Shown here: piece after piece, positions 9,363 to 22,200 of the stretch
Layout of the letters: the number at the start of each line of letters is the position of its first letter
Numbering within the stretch: position 1 is the first letter of the stretch
NCBI GenBank assembly: GCA_028583605.1
Contig: CM053331.1
Location: 33,494,318 to 33,558,317 of the forward strand
DNA length: 64,000 nt
Reading direction: 5' to 3'
Source of the DNA: Dastarcus helophoroides
Taxonomy: Eukaryota; Arthropoda; Insecta; Coleoptera; Bothrideridae
Program-made: the position numbers and the translations under genes
The notes under the pieces: model-generated
Database searches by the model: none
What the model saw: only the letters and a program-made list of their open reading frames with translations
Told to the model about the DNA's origin: nothing

Positions 9363-9847
9363 ATGGAGTGAGAGTGAGTGAGTGAGTGAGTGAGTGAGTG
9401 AGTGAGTGAGTGAGTGAGTGAGTGAGTGAGTGAGTGAGTGAGTGAGTGAGTGAGTGAGTGAGTGAGTGAGTGAGTGAGTGAGTGAGTGAGTGAGTGAGTG
9501 AGTGAGTGAGTGAGTGAGTGAGTGAGTGAGTGAGTGAGTGAGTGAGTGAGTGAGTGAGTGAGTGAGTGAGTGAGTGAGTGAGTGAGTGAGTGAGTGAGTG
9601 AGTGAGTGAGTGAGTGAGTGAGTGAGTGAGTGAGTGAGTGAGTGAGTGAGTGAGTGAGTGAGTGAGTGAGTGAGTGAGTGAGTGAGTGAGTGAGTGAGTG
9701 AGTGAGTGAGTGAGTGAGTGAGTGAGTGAGTGAGTGAGTGAGTGAGTGAGTGAGTGAGTGAGTGAGTGAGTGAGTGAGTGAGTGAGTGAGTGAGTGAGTG
9801 AGTGAGTGAGTGAGTGAGTGAGTGAGTGAGTGAGTGAGTGAGTGAGT

Positions 9848-9891
<44 letters not shown>
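9363..9891. repeat. GAGT microsatellite followed by GA microsatellite
   Basis: An almost uninterrupted (GAGT)n tract of about 485 bp, on the order of 120 copies, is followed from about 9852 by roughly 40 bp of (GA)n. The tetranucleotide part shows no interruptions after its first few units, which suggests recent expansion, or that its assembled length is approximate. Confidence 0.97.
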
Positions 9892-9895
<4 letters not shown>

Positions 9896-10630
9896 TGAAA
9901 ATTGAAAAAAAATGAATTTATTTAAAAAGCTAGTTTTTCTACAAATTTTGACCTTTTTGAAATTTTCGATCTTCCTTTCAGAATTTTCACCATTTTGAAA
10001 ATTCCACTTTTCTTATAGGTCCTGAATTGTTTTTAAATGTCGAAGTTTGTTAGACCTCTTTTTTAGACTTTTTTGGAAATTTCTCCAAATTATTATTGAA
10101 ATTTCGACTTTTTTTAAACCTGTAACCATTTTTCAAAATTTTAACATTTTCTCATTTCTTCGAATTTTTGTAAAATCGACTTTTTGAAAAATGGCATTTT
10201 CCAGAAAATTGCTTCTTCTAGATTCTATTTTTTTAAATCGATTTTTCTTTAAAAAGTTGGATTTGTGCAAAATTTCGACTTTTTTGAAATTCAGAATTTT
10301 TTGAAATTCAGAACTTTTTGAAAATTTCAACACTTTATTATCAACATTGCGAATACTTCTCGAATTTATGACTTCTTCGAAAATTTCGAACTTTTTTTTG
10401 AATATTCACTTTTTCGGAAATATTGCTATTTTATCATCAACATTTTAATTTTTCCCACGAAATTGTGACTTTTTCCAAATATTTACAATTTTTTAAAATT
10501 TCAACATTAAAAATTTGAAACTTTTTCCACTATTTTGGCTTCTTTAATATTTAAATTTTTGTGAATTCGATTTTATGAAAAATTTGCCTTTTGCAGAAAA
10601 TTTCCATTTTTTTAAGACCATCGCGACGTT
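9892..10630. other. T-rich quasi-repetitive DNA
   Basis: The sequence consists of degenerate GAAATTTCGACTTTTT-like words on the plus strand. Minus-strand open frames here are lysine-rich translations of the same words. No gene is seen. Confidence 0.5.
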
Positions 10631-12105
10631 TATATTAAAAAATTTCTCGTGCTTTTTAAAGTAGATTTAAAATAAGCTCTCTATTGTTGATTTTACTGGG
10701 TTGGGCTTCTTTCAATGGGGTAGTTTAATGTGCTTTTGGTGCAACCAAGTTTGCGAAAGCGAAGCTTAATAATTAATGTTTCCTGTGTAAACTCCGGTCG
10801 ACTCGTGTAACGTATTGGCATCGAACAGGCATCGAAAGACTTCGCTACTAAAGATAGCAAGAACCAGATTTAAGCGCTACTTCTCAATTAAGCGATACCA
10901 TGATCCATTAAATTTACATTTACGCGTGCACTAAACAGGAATATCGATTCTTGTTTGTAATGGCACCGTATAAATAAACTATGTGTGTGACGTAAATTAA
11001 GAGACCGAATTTGTATTACATCATTTGGTACAATAGAGGGGTGGGTCGCGATTAAAATGCCTGGCAGTGATAGCTCTAAATCAAGGCGAAAAGACCGCGC
11101 TGGCGGCGAGATATTCTCGAGGAAATTTACATGGAAAACTTTTGCCTTTAATTACGGACATTGGCTTTCTTTGCGGCACTTAAGCCCAGCCGTTGTTTTT
11201 CAAGGCGAAACTTGATAATCTCCCTAATTATTCAAATCGTTTCAGATAAAAATTTAGAATGATAGCCTGAATGATATTCATTCCTATCCTAACACTATGT
11301 ATTGAAAATTATGCTGCTTTCGCTTTGAAGGTTCCGTATGTAAACAGTATTATTATCATGTCAAAAGTATATTTGAATTTCCAAGGCGCGAAATGGCTCT
11401 ATTCAAGGGTAAAATTCTCTGTTCGGGTTATTTTCTTGAGAGTAGCTAGCGAATGTGATAAGAGTGCATTCGCTATCCAACAAGCTGCCTTCCATAGTCA
11501 ATGTGTCTTCATCGTTTTCAACTGGCAGAAAGCCGACATAAACGCGAAATACGGCCGCTCTTTCATCGTATCGATTTTATGTTTGAGGGAATTTAAGGGA
11601 TTTGTTCCTGTTGCAGACATTTTCTGCTTCTGTTTTAATATTCGGCTTGTGTTTCATTAAACCCTAACCGCAAGTATGCGGCTTGAGAGTGAAAGTTACC
11701 GATATTTCAGTAAGGGCTTCATATCCAAGGGCTGTTCACGAAGTAATTTTATAATTAGGAGAGGCGACTTTTTACATATGAAATCATATTTTTAAAACGA
11801 AAACTTTAGCCCAGCAACGTTTCCCAAAATTTCGATATCCTTGTACCTTTTCCATAATTTTTCGTGACATTGAGTACTCCTTGTTAAAAAATTGCAGCCG
11901 AACCAATATGCAACTGAGGAAGTGTGTGTTAGTCTGGTGAACACATCAACGAATTTGAACAAAACATCATTCTGCATCTGTACGAACTCTTTAAAGTTGT
12001 GCTAGCTGATTAAGTTAATTTTGTTATGCTTATGCAAACAACTAATTTCTAAGTGTTGAGTCATCGAAAGCCGCCCGGTGCAGCGCGTACTCCCACCAAC
12101 GGTTA
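10631..12105. other. Unique region, no recognised gene
   Basis: Composition changes abruptly to mixed, non-repetitive sequence. The longest open frame is 11271-11660 on the plus strand (129 codons). It has several hydrophobic and cysteine-containing stretches but no domain I recognise, and no nearby splice or promoter pattern supports it. The region may be intronic or intergenic. Confidence 0.4.
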
Positions 12106-13150
12106 AAAAATAAAAACTCAAAATTTCAAAGAAAGTCGAAATTTTCTCAAAAAATCGAAAGCTTGCAAAAATTATGAAGTTTTGAAAAAGTCGAAATTTT
12201 GGGAAAAGGAGACATTTTGTAAAAAGTCCACATTGTCTAGAAATTGCAAAATTCGAAATATTGATAAATAAAAAGATAAAATTTCAAAGAAAGTCGACAC
12301 ATTTTCAAAAAATCGAGAGTTTGCAAAAAGTATGACACTTTCAAAAAGTCGAAATTTTGAAAAACATGGACATTTTGTAAAAAGTCCAAATTTGCCCAAA
12401 AATAGCAAAATTTTCAGAAAAATTCGAAATGTTGGAAAATGAAGTCAAAATCTCAAAGATATTCGAAAATTTCCCAGAAAAAATTCACAGTTTTCAAAAA
12501 TTATCAAAATTTGAAAAAATCCATATTTTGAAAAAAAATCGACATTTTGAAAAAAATTCGACATTTTGAAAAAAGTCCACATTTATGAAATTTTGAAAAA
12601 GTCGAAGTTTTGCCCAGAAATTGGAAATTTCGAAATATTGAAAAATAAAGTCAAAATTTCAAAGAAAGTCGACATTTTCCCAAAGAATCGGAGGTTTGCG
12701 AAAAGTATGAAATTTTTGAAATATTCAAAATGTTGGAAAAAGTGAACATTTTGTAAATAGTCCAAATTTGCCCAAAAATAGCAAACTTTTCAGAAAAATT
12801 CGAAATGTTGAAAAATGAAGTCAAAATCTCAAAGATATTCGAAAATTTCCCAGAAAAAATTGACAGTTTTCAAAAATTATCAAAATTTGAAAGAAGCCCA
12901 TATTTTGAAAAAAAAATTCGACATTTTGAAAAAAGCCCAAATTTATGAAATTTTGAAAACGCCGAAATTTTGCCCAGAAATTGGAAATATTCGAAATACT
13001 GAAAAATAAAGTCAAAATTTCAAAAAAAGTCGACATTTTCCCACAGAATCGAAAGTTTGCGGAAAGTATGAAATTTTGAAATATTCGAAATTCTGGAAAA
13101 GGTCAAAATTTTAAAGAAAGTCGACATTTTCCCAAAGAATCGAAAGTTTA
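12106..13150. repeat. A-rich tandem repeat, period about 376 bp
   Basis: The plus strand is purine-rich, with words such as AAAGTCGAAATTTT, the opposite polarity to 5860-10630. A landmark CTCAAAGATATTCGAAAAT occurs at 12452 and again at 12828 (376 bp apart), with matching flanks such as TTTGCCCAGAAATTGG at about 12610 and 12970. Open frames on either strand are low-complexity by-products. Confidence 0.7.
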
Positions 13151-16100
13151 ATAAGTCCATACACACAGGAGTCCATAGGAGAAGAACTGAAATAATGATG
13201 GACCACCAAATAATTTTTTAACAACAGGGTGGACCTTCAAGAGCGCTTTTGTGAATTTTGGAAAATTTTTTGTGACCAAAAAATTGAATTACTGATGATC
13301 TGCTAAATGCCCAACGTTTGAGCTCAAAATTATTTCAATCAGGATCTTCCATGAGAACGTTTGCGAACTTTAAAGAATGAGAAAACAATTGTCAGATGCA
13401 CCACCAAGTACCCAACTTATAGCACAATGTTATTTTGCTTATGATTATTGAGTCTTCAAGAAGAGAATGTTTCGTGGCAAAACAATTTAAATACTGATGA
13501 ACTATCAAATGTCAAAGTTTTAGCTCGAAATTATTTTGATCGGGATGCTCCATAAGAACATTTGCGAATTTTAGGGAATATTTTATGGGAAAATATCTGA
13601 AATTCTGATGAACTACCAAATACTCAACTTTTTAACATAAGATTATTGTTCCGACGGACCTCCAAGACCACATTTGTGAATTTTAGAGAATTTTTCCTGG
13701 CCAAACAATTGAAATACTGATGATTTATTAAATGCCCAAGGTTTTGGCCCAAAATTATTTTGATCAGGATCCTCCATAAGAACATTGGCGAATTTTAGAG
13801 AATGGGAAAACTATTGTCAGATGCACCACCAAGTACCCAACTTTTTAACACAACAAACATTATTTTGCGTATGATTCTCCAATCCTCAAGAAGAGAATCT
13901 TTCGTGGCAAAACAACTTAAATAATGATGAACTACCAAATGTCAAAGTTTTAGTTCGAAATTATTTTGATCAGGATGCTCCATGAGGACATTTGCGAATT
14001 TTAGAGAATATTTCATGGGAAAATAACTATAATACTGATGAGCTGCCAAATACTCAACTTTTTAACATAAGATTATTTTTCTGGCGGACCTCCAAGACCA
14101 CATTTGTGAATTTTAGAGAATTTTTCCTGACCAAACAACTGAAATACTGATGATTTACTAAATGCCCAAGGTTTTGGCTCAAAATTATTTTGATCAGGAT
14201 CCTCCATGAGAACATTGGCGAATTTTAGAGAATGAGAAAACTATTGTCAGATGCACCACCAAATACCCAACTTTTAGCACAATGTTATTTTGCTTATGAT
14301 TATTCAGTCTTCAAGAAGAGAATGTTTCGTGCCAAAACAATTTAAATACTGATGAACTATCAAATGTCAAAGTTTTAGCTCGAAATTATTTTGATCGGGA
14401 TGCTCCATGGAAACATTGCGAATTTTAGGGAATATTTTATGGGAAAATATCTGAAATTCTGATGAACCACCTAATACTCAACTTTTTAACATAAGATTAT
14501 GTTTCCGACGGACCTCCAAGACCACATTTGTGAATTTTAGAGAATTTTTCCTGGCCAAACAATTGAAATACTGATGATTTATTAAATGCCCAAGGTTTTG
14601 GCCCAAAATTATTTTGATCAGGATCCTCCATGAGAACATTGGCGAATTTTAGAGAATGAGAAAACTATTGTCAGATTCACCACCAAGTACCCAACTTTTT
14701 AACATAACATTATTTTGCGTGTGATTCTCCAACCTTCAAGAAGAGAATCTTTCGTGGCAAAACAACTTAAATACTGATGAACTACCAAATGTCAAAGTTT
14801 TAGTTCGAAATTATTTTGATCAGGATGCTCCATGAGAACATTTGCGAATTTTAGAGAATATTTCATGGGAAAATAACTTCAATACTGATGAACTACTAAA
14901 TACTCAACTTTTTAACATAAGATTATTTTTCCAGCGGACCTCCAAGACCACATTTGTGAATTTTAGAGAATTTTTCCTTACCAAACAATTGAAATACTGA
15001 TGATTTACTAAATGCCCAAGGTTTTGGCTCAAAATTATTTTGATTAGGATCCTCCATGAGAACATTTGCGAACTTTAGAGATCGAGAAAACAGTTGTCAG
15101 ATGCACCACCAAATACCCAACTTTTTAACATAACATTATTTTGGGTATGATTCACCAATCTTCTAGAAGATAAGGTTTCGTGGCAAAACAATTGAAATAC
15201 TGATGAACTACCAAATGTCAAAGTTTTAGCTCGAAATTATTTTGATCAGGAAGCTCCATGAGAAAATTTGCGAATTTTAGAGAATATTTCATGGGAAAAT
15301 AACTTCAATACTGATGAACTACCAAATACTCAACTTTTTAACATAAGATTATTTTTCCGACGGACCTCCAAGACCACATTTGTGAATTTTAGAGAATTTT
15401 TCCTGACCAAACAATTGAAATACTAATGATTTACTAAATGCCCAAGGTTTTGGCTGAAAATTATTTTGATCAGGATCCTCCATTGGCGAATTTTAGAGAA
15501 TGGGAAAGCTATTGCACCACCAAATACCCAACTGTTTAACATAACATTATTTTGGGTATGATTCACCAATCTTCTAGAAGATAAGATTTCGTGGCAAAAC
15601 AATTGAAATACTGATGAACTACCAAATGTCAAAGTTTTAGCTCGAAATTATTTTGATCAGGATGCTCCATGAGAACATTTGCGAATTTTAGAGAATATTT
15701 CATGGGAAAATAACTTCAATACTGATGAACTACCAAATACTCAACTTTTTAACATAAGATTATTTTTCCGACGGACCTCCAAGACCACATTTGTGAATTT
15801 TAGAGAATTTTTCCTGACCAAACAATTGAAATACTAATGATTTACTAAATGCCCAAGGTTTTGGCTCAAAATTATTTTGATTAGGATCCTCCATGAGAAC
15901 ATTTGCGAACTTTAGAGATCGAGAAAACAGTTGTCAGATGCACCACCAAATACCCAACTTTTTAACATAACATTATTTTGGGTATGATTCACCAATCTTC
16001 TAGAAGATAAGGTTTCGTGGCAAAACAATTGAAATACTGATGAACTACCAAATGTCAAAGTTTTAGCTCGAAATTATTTTGATCAGGAAGCTCCATGAGA

Positions 16101-18190
16101 AAATTTGCGAATTTTAGAGAATATTTCATGGGAAAATAACTTCAATACTGATGAACTACTAAATACTCAACTTTTTAACATAAGATTATTTTTCCGACGG
16201 ACCTCCAAGACCACATTTGTGAATTTTAGAGAATTTTTCCTGACCAAACAATTGAAATACTGATGATTTACTAAATGCCCAAGGTTTTGGCTCAAAATTA
16301 TTTTGATTAGGATCCTCCATGAGAACATTTGCGAACTTTAGAGATCGAGAAAACAGTTGTCAGATGCACCACCAAATACCCAACTTTTTAACATAACATT
16401 ATTTTCGGTATGATTCACCAATCTTCTAGAAGATAAGGTTTCGTGGCAAAACAATTGAAATACTGATGAACTACCAAATGTCAAAGTTTTAGCTCGAAAT
16501 TATTTTGATCAGGAAGCTCCATGAGAAAATTTGCGAATTTTAGAGAATATTTCATGGGAAAATAACTTCAATACTGATGAACTACCAAATACTCAACTTT
16601 TTAACATAAGATTATTGTTCCGACGGACCTCCAAGACCACATTTGTGAATTTTAGAGAATTTTTCCTGGCCAAACAATTGAAATACTGATGATTTATTAA
16701 TGCCCAAGGTTTTGCCCCAAAATTATTTTGATCAGGATCTTCCATGAGAATATTGGCAAATTTTAGAGAATGAGAAAACTATTGTCAGATGCACCACCAA
16801 ATACCCAACTTTTTAACATAACATTATTTTGGGTATGATTCTCCAATCTTCTAGAAGATAAGGTTTCGTGCCAAAACAATTTAAATACTGATGAGCTACC
16901 AAATGTCAAAGTTTTAGCTCGAAATTATTTTGATCAGGAAGCTCTATGAGAACATTTGCGAATTTTGGAGAATATTTTATGGGAAAATAACTTCAATACT
17001 GATGAACTACCAAATACTCAACTTTTTAACATAAGATTATTGTTCCGACGGACCTCCAAGACCACATTTGTGAATTTTAGAGAATTTTTCCTGGCCAAAC
17101 AATTGAAATACTGATGATTTACTAAATGCCCAAGGTTTTGGCTCAAAATTATTTTGATCAGGATCCTCCATGAGAACATTGGCGAATTTTAGAGAATGAG
17201 AAAACTATTGTCAGATGCACCGCCAAGTACCCAACTTTTTAACATAACATTATTTTGCGTATGATTCTCCAATCCTCAAGAAGAGAATCTTTCGTGGCAA
17301 AACAACTTAAATACTGATGAACTACCAAATGTCAAAGTTTTAGTTCGAAATTATTTTGATCAGGATGCTCCATGAGAACATTTGCGAATTTTAGAGAATA
17401 TTTTCATGGGAAAATAGCTTCAAGTACTGATGAACTACCAAATACTCAACTTTTTAACATAAGATTATTTTTCCGGCGGACCTCCTAACAGTATTTTGCG
17501 TATGATTCTCCAGTCTTCAAGAAGATAAAGTTTCGTGGCAAAACAACTTAAATACTGATGAACTACCAAATGTCAAAGTTTTAGTTCGAAATTATTTTGA
17601 TCAGGATGCTCCATGAGAACATTTGCGAATTTTAGAGAATATTTCATGGGAAAACAACTTCAATACTGATGAACTACCAAATACTCAACTTTTTAACATA
17701 AGATTATTTTTCCGACGGACCTCCAAGACCACATTTGTGAATTTTAGAGAATTTTTCCTGACCAAACAATTGAAATACTAATGATTTACTAAATGCCTAA
17801 GGTTTTGGCTCAAAATTATTTTGATCAGGATCCTCCATGAGAACATTGGCGAATTTTAGAGAATGGGAAAACTATTGCACCACCAAATACCCAACTTTTT
17901 AACATAACATTAATTTGGGTATGATTCTCCAATCTTCTAGAAGGTAAGGTTTCGTGGCAAAACAATTTAAATTCTGATAAACTACCAAATGTCAAAGTTT
18001 TAGCTCGAAATCATTTTGATCAGGATACTCTATGAGAAAATTTGCGAATTTTAGAGAAGATTTTATGGGAAAATAATTGCAGTACTGATGAATCATCAAA
18101 AACTCAACTTTTTAGCATCAAATTATTTTGTCTTTGATGTTCCAAAAGGTGTTTTGAATGTTAGAGAATATTTCATACCAAAACAATTGA
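13151..18190. repeat. ~425-bp higher-order satellite, block 1, about 11 copies
   Basis: The landmark GACCACATTTGTGAATTTTA starts near 13676, 14096, 14520, 14946, 15372, 15783, 16209, 16635, 17060 and 17727. Spacing is 411-426 bp except for the last step, where the array holds a shortened unit (around 17490). Each unit is built of related subunits of roughly 100-110 bp that share modules such as TACTGATGAACTACCAAAT, AACTTTTTAACATAA, CTCCATGAGAACATT and GCGAATTTTAGAGAAT. This is a higher-order repeat structure. A second block of the family lies at 48181-55950. Confidence 0.9.
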
Positions 18191-19200
18191 AATACCTCAA
18201 TTTTCCCCAATCTTCGACTTAAATTTCAAAATCCAAAATGTTCTTAATTTTTCCACTAAAATTGGAATGCAACGTGCTACTCTAAACTCTAAGACTCTAA
18301 ATTGAGTCTGAGAAACAATATGTGAGGGGGGCTCCTTGCACAGAACAGCCCTTGTGTATTGCACAATACTGCCCCCTCCTAACTGCGCCACTGAGATTAA
18401 AGTGCAACTCTGATGTGGAAAGTGGGCATCAATCTAATTACTGAGGATTGATTCAGTAGAATGCTTTTTATCCATCTCGGCATTTTCTAATTTCACAGAC
18501 AATGAATTCAACTATCTCTTTGCAGCTTGACGAATTGCAAACAAAGCAGCTTTTTAAATTTCTGTCCTGGGGTACACGACAACGTTCATTGAGGTTATCT
18601 GATATCTTTATTTGAGGATTCTATCAAAATTTACGTCTATTGTTTACATGTTTTCGATATCCAATCTGTTTGAATACAAAACAAAACTCCCCAACCCATT
18701 TATCAATCTTTTCACTTATACATGCCATCAATCAATAAAATAGCATCCACCCGAAAAGTAGTAAATACTCCCGGTCAATTAGCATTTTTGATGGATAACT
18801 AAAATCTGCATAAAAGCTCTTTATTCGATAGAGATTAATTATTGAAGCCATCAGCACAGAACCGTACGTTTTCATCACGAATGACTTCCCAGTTCAGTTA
18901 TAAATTCACAATAATTGATCGATCCCGACAACGGACGAATTCCCGGGGATTTTCGGTCGCGCGGGAAACGTTTAAATCCCGAAATGACGGAACATTTTTT
19001 ATTTCGTCACGTCACGCCTCAGCAGGCCCACTGACGAGCTTATTTTAAATTTCAGTAATATTCGGTAAGACCCAATCTAACAAAGCGGTCGCAGGAAGAG
19101 CTTTGTGGCTTTCCTGCCACCAAAGAGACACCATTTACATCGAAACGACGAAATGTCGCGAAAGAATTGGTTCGTCAAAACTGCCGCGGCTATTTATTGT
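18191..19200. other. Unique region, no recognised gene
   Basis: This is mixed-composition, mostly non-repetitive sequence between two repeat blocks. A small open frame at 18842-19048 lies in its least AT-rich part but has no recognisable motif. A possible DNA-transposon end is listed separately at 18295-18393. Confidence 0.4.
18295..18393 (-). mobile_element. Possible DNA-transposon terminus
   Basis: Read on the minus strand from 18393, the sequence begins CAGTGGCGCAGTTAGG and continues into a G-rich run. Many cut-and-paste elements begin with CAGTGGCG-like ends followed by G-rich sequence. I find no matching inverted end or target duplication nearby, so this may be a solo fragment or a chance resemblance. 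Confidence 0.3.
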
Positions 19201-22200
19201 CTTGCGTATTTTACATTTTTTGAAAATTTCGTCTTTATTAATTTTTTTTCAAAATTTCAGCTCTTGAAAATTTCGACTCCTTTTCAAGAATTCAATTCTC
19301 AAAAATTTCGACTCCTTTTCAAAATTTCAATCCTTGAAATTTCGACTCCTTTTCAAAAAATTTTCAAAAATTTTGACTATTTTGAAGTATTGAATTTTTT
19401 TAGAAAATCTCGAATTTTCAAATTTTCGATTTAGTTTTGAATATTTTAAATTTTTTTCAAAATTCTCCTTATCGAAAATGTGTACTTTTTTTTTGAAATT
19501 TGGACTCGAAATTTTCGACTTTTTTTGTAAATCTGATTTCCGAAACGCGATTGTTTTTGAGTTTAGTTATTTCAAAAATTTGAATTTTTTGAAAATATCA
19601 ACTTTTCAAAATTTGGAATTTTTAATTTCTTTAGATTTTAACTTTTGCAAGATTTCGATTTTTTCTAAAAATTTTGACTTTCTGACAATCACGACACTTT
19701 TTTCAAAAAACTGCCTTAGATTTTTTGTTGAAAATTATAACTTTTTTGAATATTATATTTCGACTTACACATTTCGATTTTTAAATTGTCCAAATTTTGA
19801 CTAGTTTTGAAAATTTCATCTTTTACAATTATGCCCTTTTTTTTCCTCAAAAATTTGCCAAATTTCGACTTTATTTCGAAATTCGATTTGTGGAAATTTT
19901 GACCTTTGTGTTAAATTGAACTTTTTTGGAAGCTTTTACTTTTTCTTTAATTTTGCTTTTATTGAAAATTTGGACTGAAATTTTGGATTTTTCAAAATTT
20001 GAACTTTTTGTCTTTTTTGTAAATTCATTTATTCTGATGTTTTTAAACATCGTCCTTTTAAAAAAACTTTTGACCTTCGCTCAAGATTTTGACCTTCTTT
20101 TGAAGTTTGGACCTTAAATTGAAGATTTCGATATTTTTTTTTCAAAATTTTGACTTCCAAGTTTTCGACTGTTTTTTTTTTTAAATTTTGCCCCTCGATC
20201 AGTAGTTTTTTTCCAAATTTCAGCTTTATTCTGGACTCGAAATTTTTGACTTTTTTGGAAATCTGATTTTCGAAACACGATTTTTTTTTGAGTTTACGTA
20301 TTTCCAAAAATTTGAATTTTTTTAAATTATCGACTTTTAAAAATTTGGAATTTTTAATTTCTTTTAATTTCAACTTTTGCAAGATTTCAACTTTTTCTAA
20401 AAATGTTGACTTTCTGACAATCATGACACTTTCAGAAAACTGACTTAGATTTTTTTGTTGAAAGTTATAACTTGTTTGAATATTATACTTCGACTTACAC
20501 ATTTCGATTTTTAAATTGTCCAAATTTTGACTAGTTTTGAAAATTTTATCTTTTACAGTTATGCCCTTTTTTTTCTCAAATGTTTGCCAAATTTCGACTT
20601 TATTTCGAAATTCGATTTGTGGAAATTTTGACCGTTGTGTTAATTTGAACTTTTTTGGAAACTTCTACTTTTTCGTTAATTTGCTTTTATTAAAAATTTG
20701 GAGTGAAATTTTGAAATTTCAACTTTTTGTCTTTTTTGTAAATTTATTTATTCTGGTATTTTTAAACGACGTCCTTTTAAAAAAAAACTATCGACCTTCT
20801 CTCAAGATTTTGACCTTCTCTTGAAGTTTGGACCTTTAATTGAAGATTTCGATTTGTTTTCAAAATTTTGACTTTTTCAACTTTTCGACTGTTTTTTTTT
20901 TTGAAATGTTGAACCTCGAAAAGTAGTTTTTTTTCCAAACTTCAGCTTTTTTTTGGACTCGAAATTTCAAAATTCGACTTGTGGAGATTTTGACCTTTGT
21001 GTTAATTTGAACTATTTTGGAAACTCGTACTTTTTCTTTAATTTTGCTTTTATTGAAAATTTGAACTGAAATTTTGGATTTTTCAATATTTCAACTTTTT
21101 GTCTTTTTTGTAAATTCATTTATCCTGATGTTTTTAAACGTCGTCCTTTTAAAAAAAAACCTTCGACCTTCGCTCAAGATTTTAACCTTCTCTTGAAGTT
21201 TGGGCCTTTAATTGAAGATTTCGATTTTTTATTCAAAATTTCGACTTTTTTTCCAAGTTTTCGACTGTTTTTTTTTAAATGTTGACCCTCGAAAAGTAGT
21301 TTTTTTCCAAACTTCAGCTTTTTTTTGGACTCGAAATTTTCGACTTTTTTGTAAATCTGATTTTCGAAACACGATTTTTTTTTTGAGTTCATGTATTTCC
21401 AAAAATTTGAATTTTTTGAAATTATCGACTTTTAAAAATTTGGAATTTATAATTTCAACTTTTGCAATATTTTTCTAAAGATTTTGACTTTCTAAAAATC
21501 ATGACATTTTTTTCAAAAAACTGACTTTTCCAAATTTCAGCTTTTCAAAATTTTTCTTTCAGTTTTTCTACTTTTTTTTTGAAAATTTCTATCTTTTATC
21601 ATGAAAATGTCGATCTTATCTTTTCTTTCTCCAAATTTTGACTTTCAGATTTTTCAAAACTACTATTTAACCTTTTTTTAAAATTTTGGTTCTTTTGAAA
21701 CTTGGAATTTTTGTATATTCGACTTTTGAAAAAATTCGCCTTTTCTTGAAAATTTTGATTTTCTTTTGAATGAATCTTACTTTTACTTAAAAAACAGTAT
21801 TTTACAAGTTCAAATTGAAAAGTCCAAAAAAGTTGAACTTAAGAAGAATTTTCGAATTTAAAATCTAAACAGAAATTTTGAGAAAAGAAAAAACAAAAAT
21901 TTCGAATTTTTTGAAAATTTTACACAAATTTCGTTCTTTTAAATTTAGTTTTTTTGTAAATTCGATTATATTTTTAATATCTTTTCAAAACTTAGACCTT
22001 TTTTTTCAAAGTTTGCAGTTTTTTTTGATAAATTCGACCTTTGTGATTTTTGGCTTTTTCTCGAAGTTTTAACTTTTTTTTTTGAAAAATTCGACTTTTC
22101 TTTAATTAATTTTGTCTTCCTGTCAGCTTCATGCTTTCTGTAAATTGAACTATTATTTGAATTAATTGAACGATTTTTTTTAAATATCGACTCTTGAAAA

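Noticed and set aside
11271..11660. 129-codon open frame
   Set aside because: No recognisable domain, no supporting splice or promoter signals; listed only as part of a unique region.
16885..16940. CTGATGA followed by GAAA in the satellite (also in most units of 13151-18190), suggesting a satellite-encoded hammerhead
   Set aside because: The sequence between CTGATGA and GAAA does not form a stem II that abuts both core segments; the one apparent pairing (GAGCT/AGCTC) uses core bases. No stem I pairs either.
20029..20523. 164-codon lysine-rich minus-strand frame
   Set aside because: Low-complexity translation of T-rich quasi-repeats; overlapping frames occur on the other strand.
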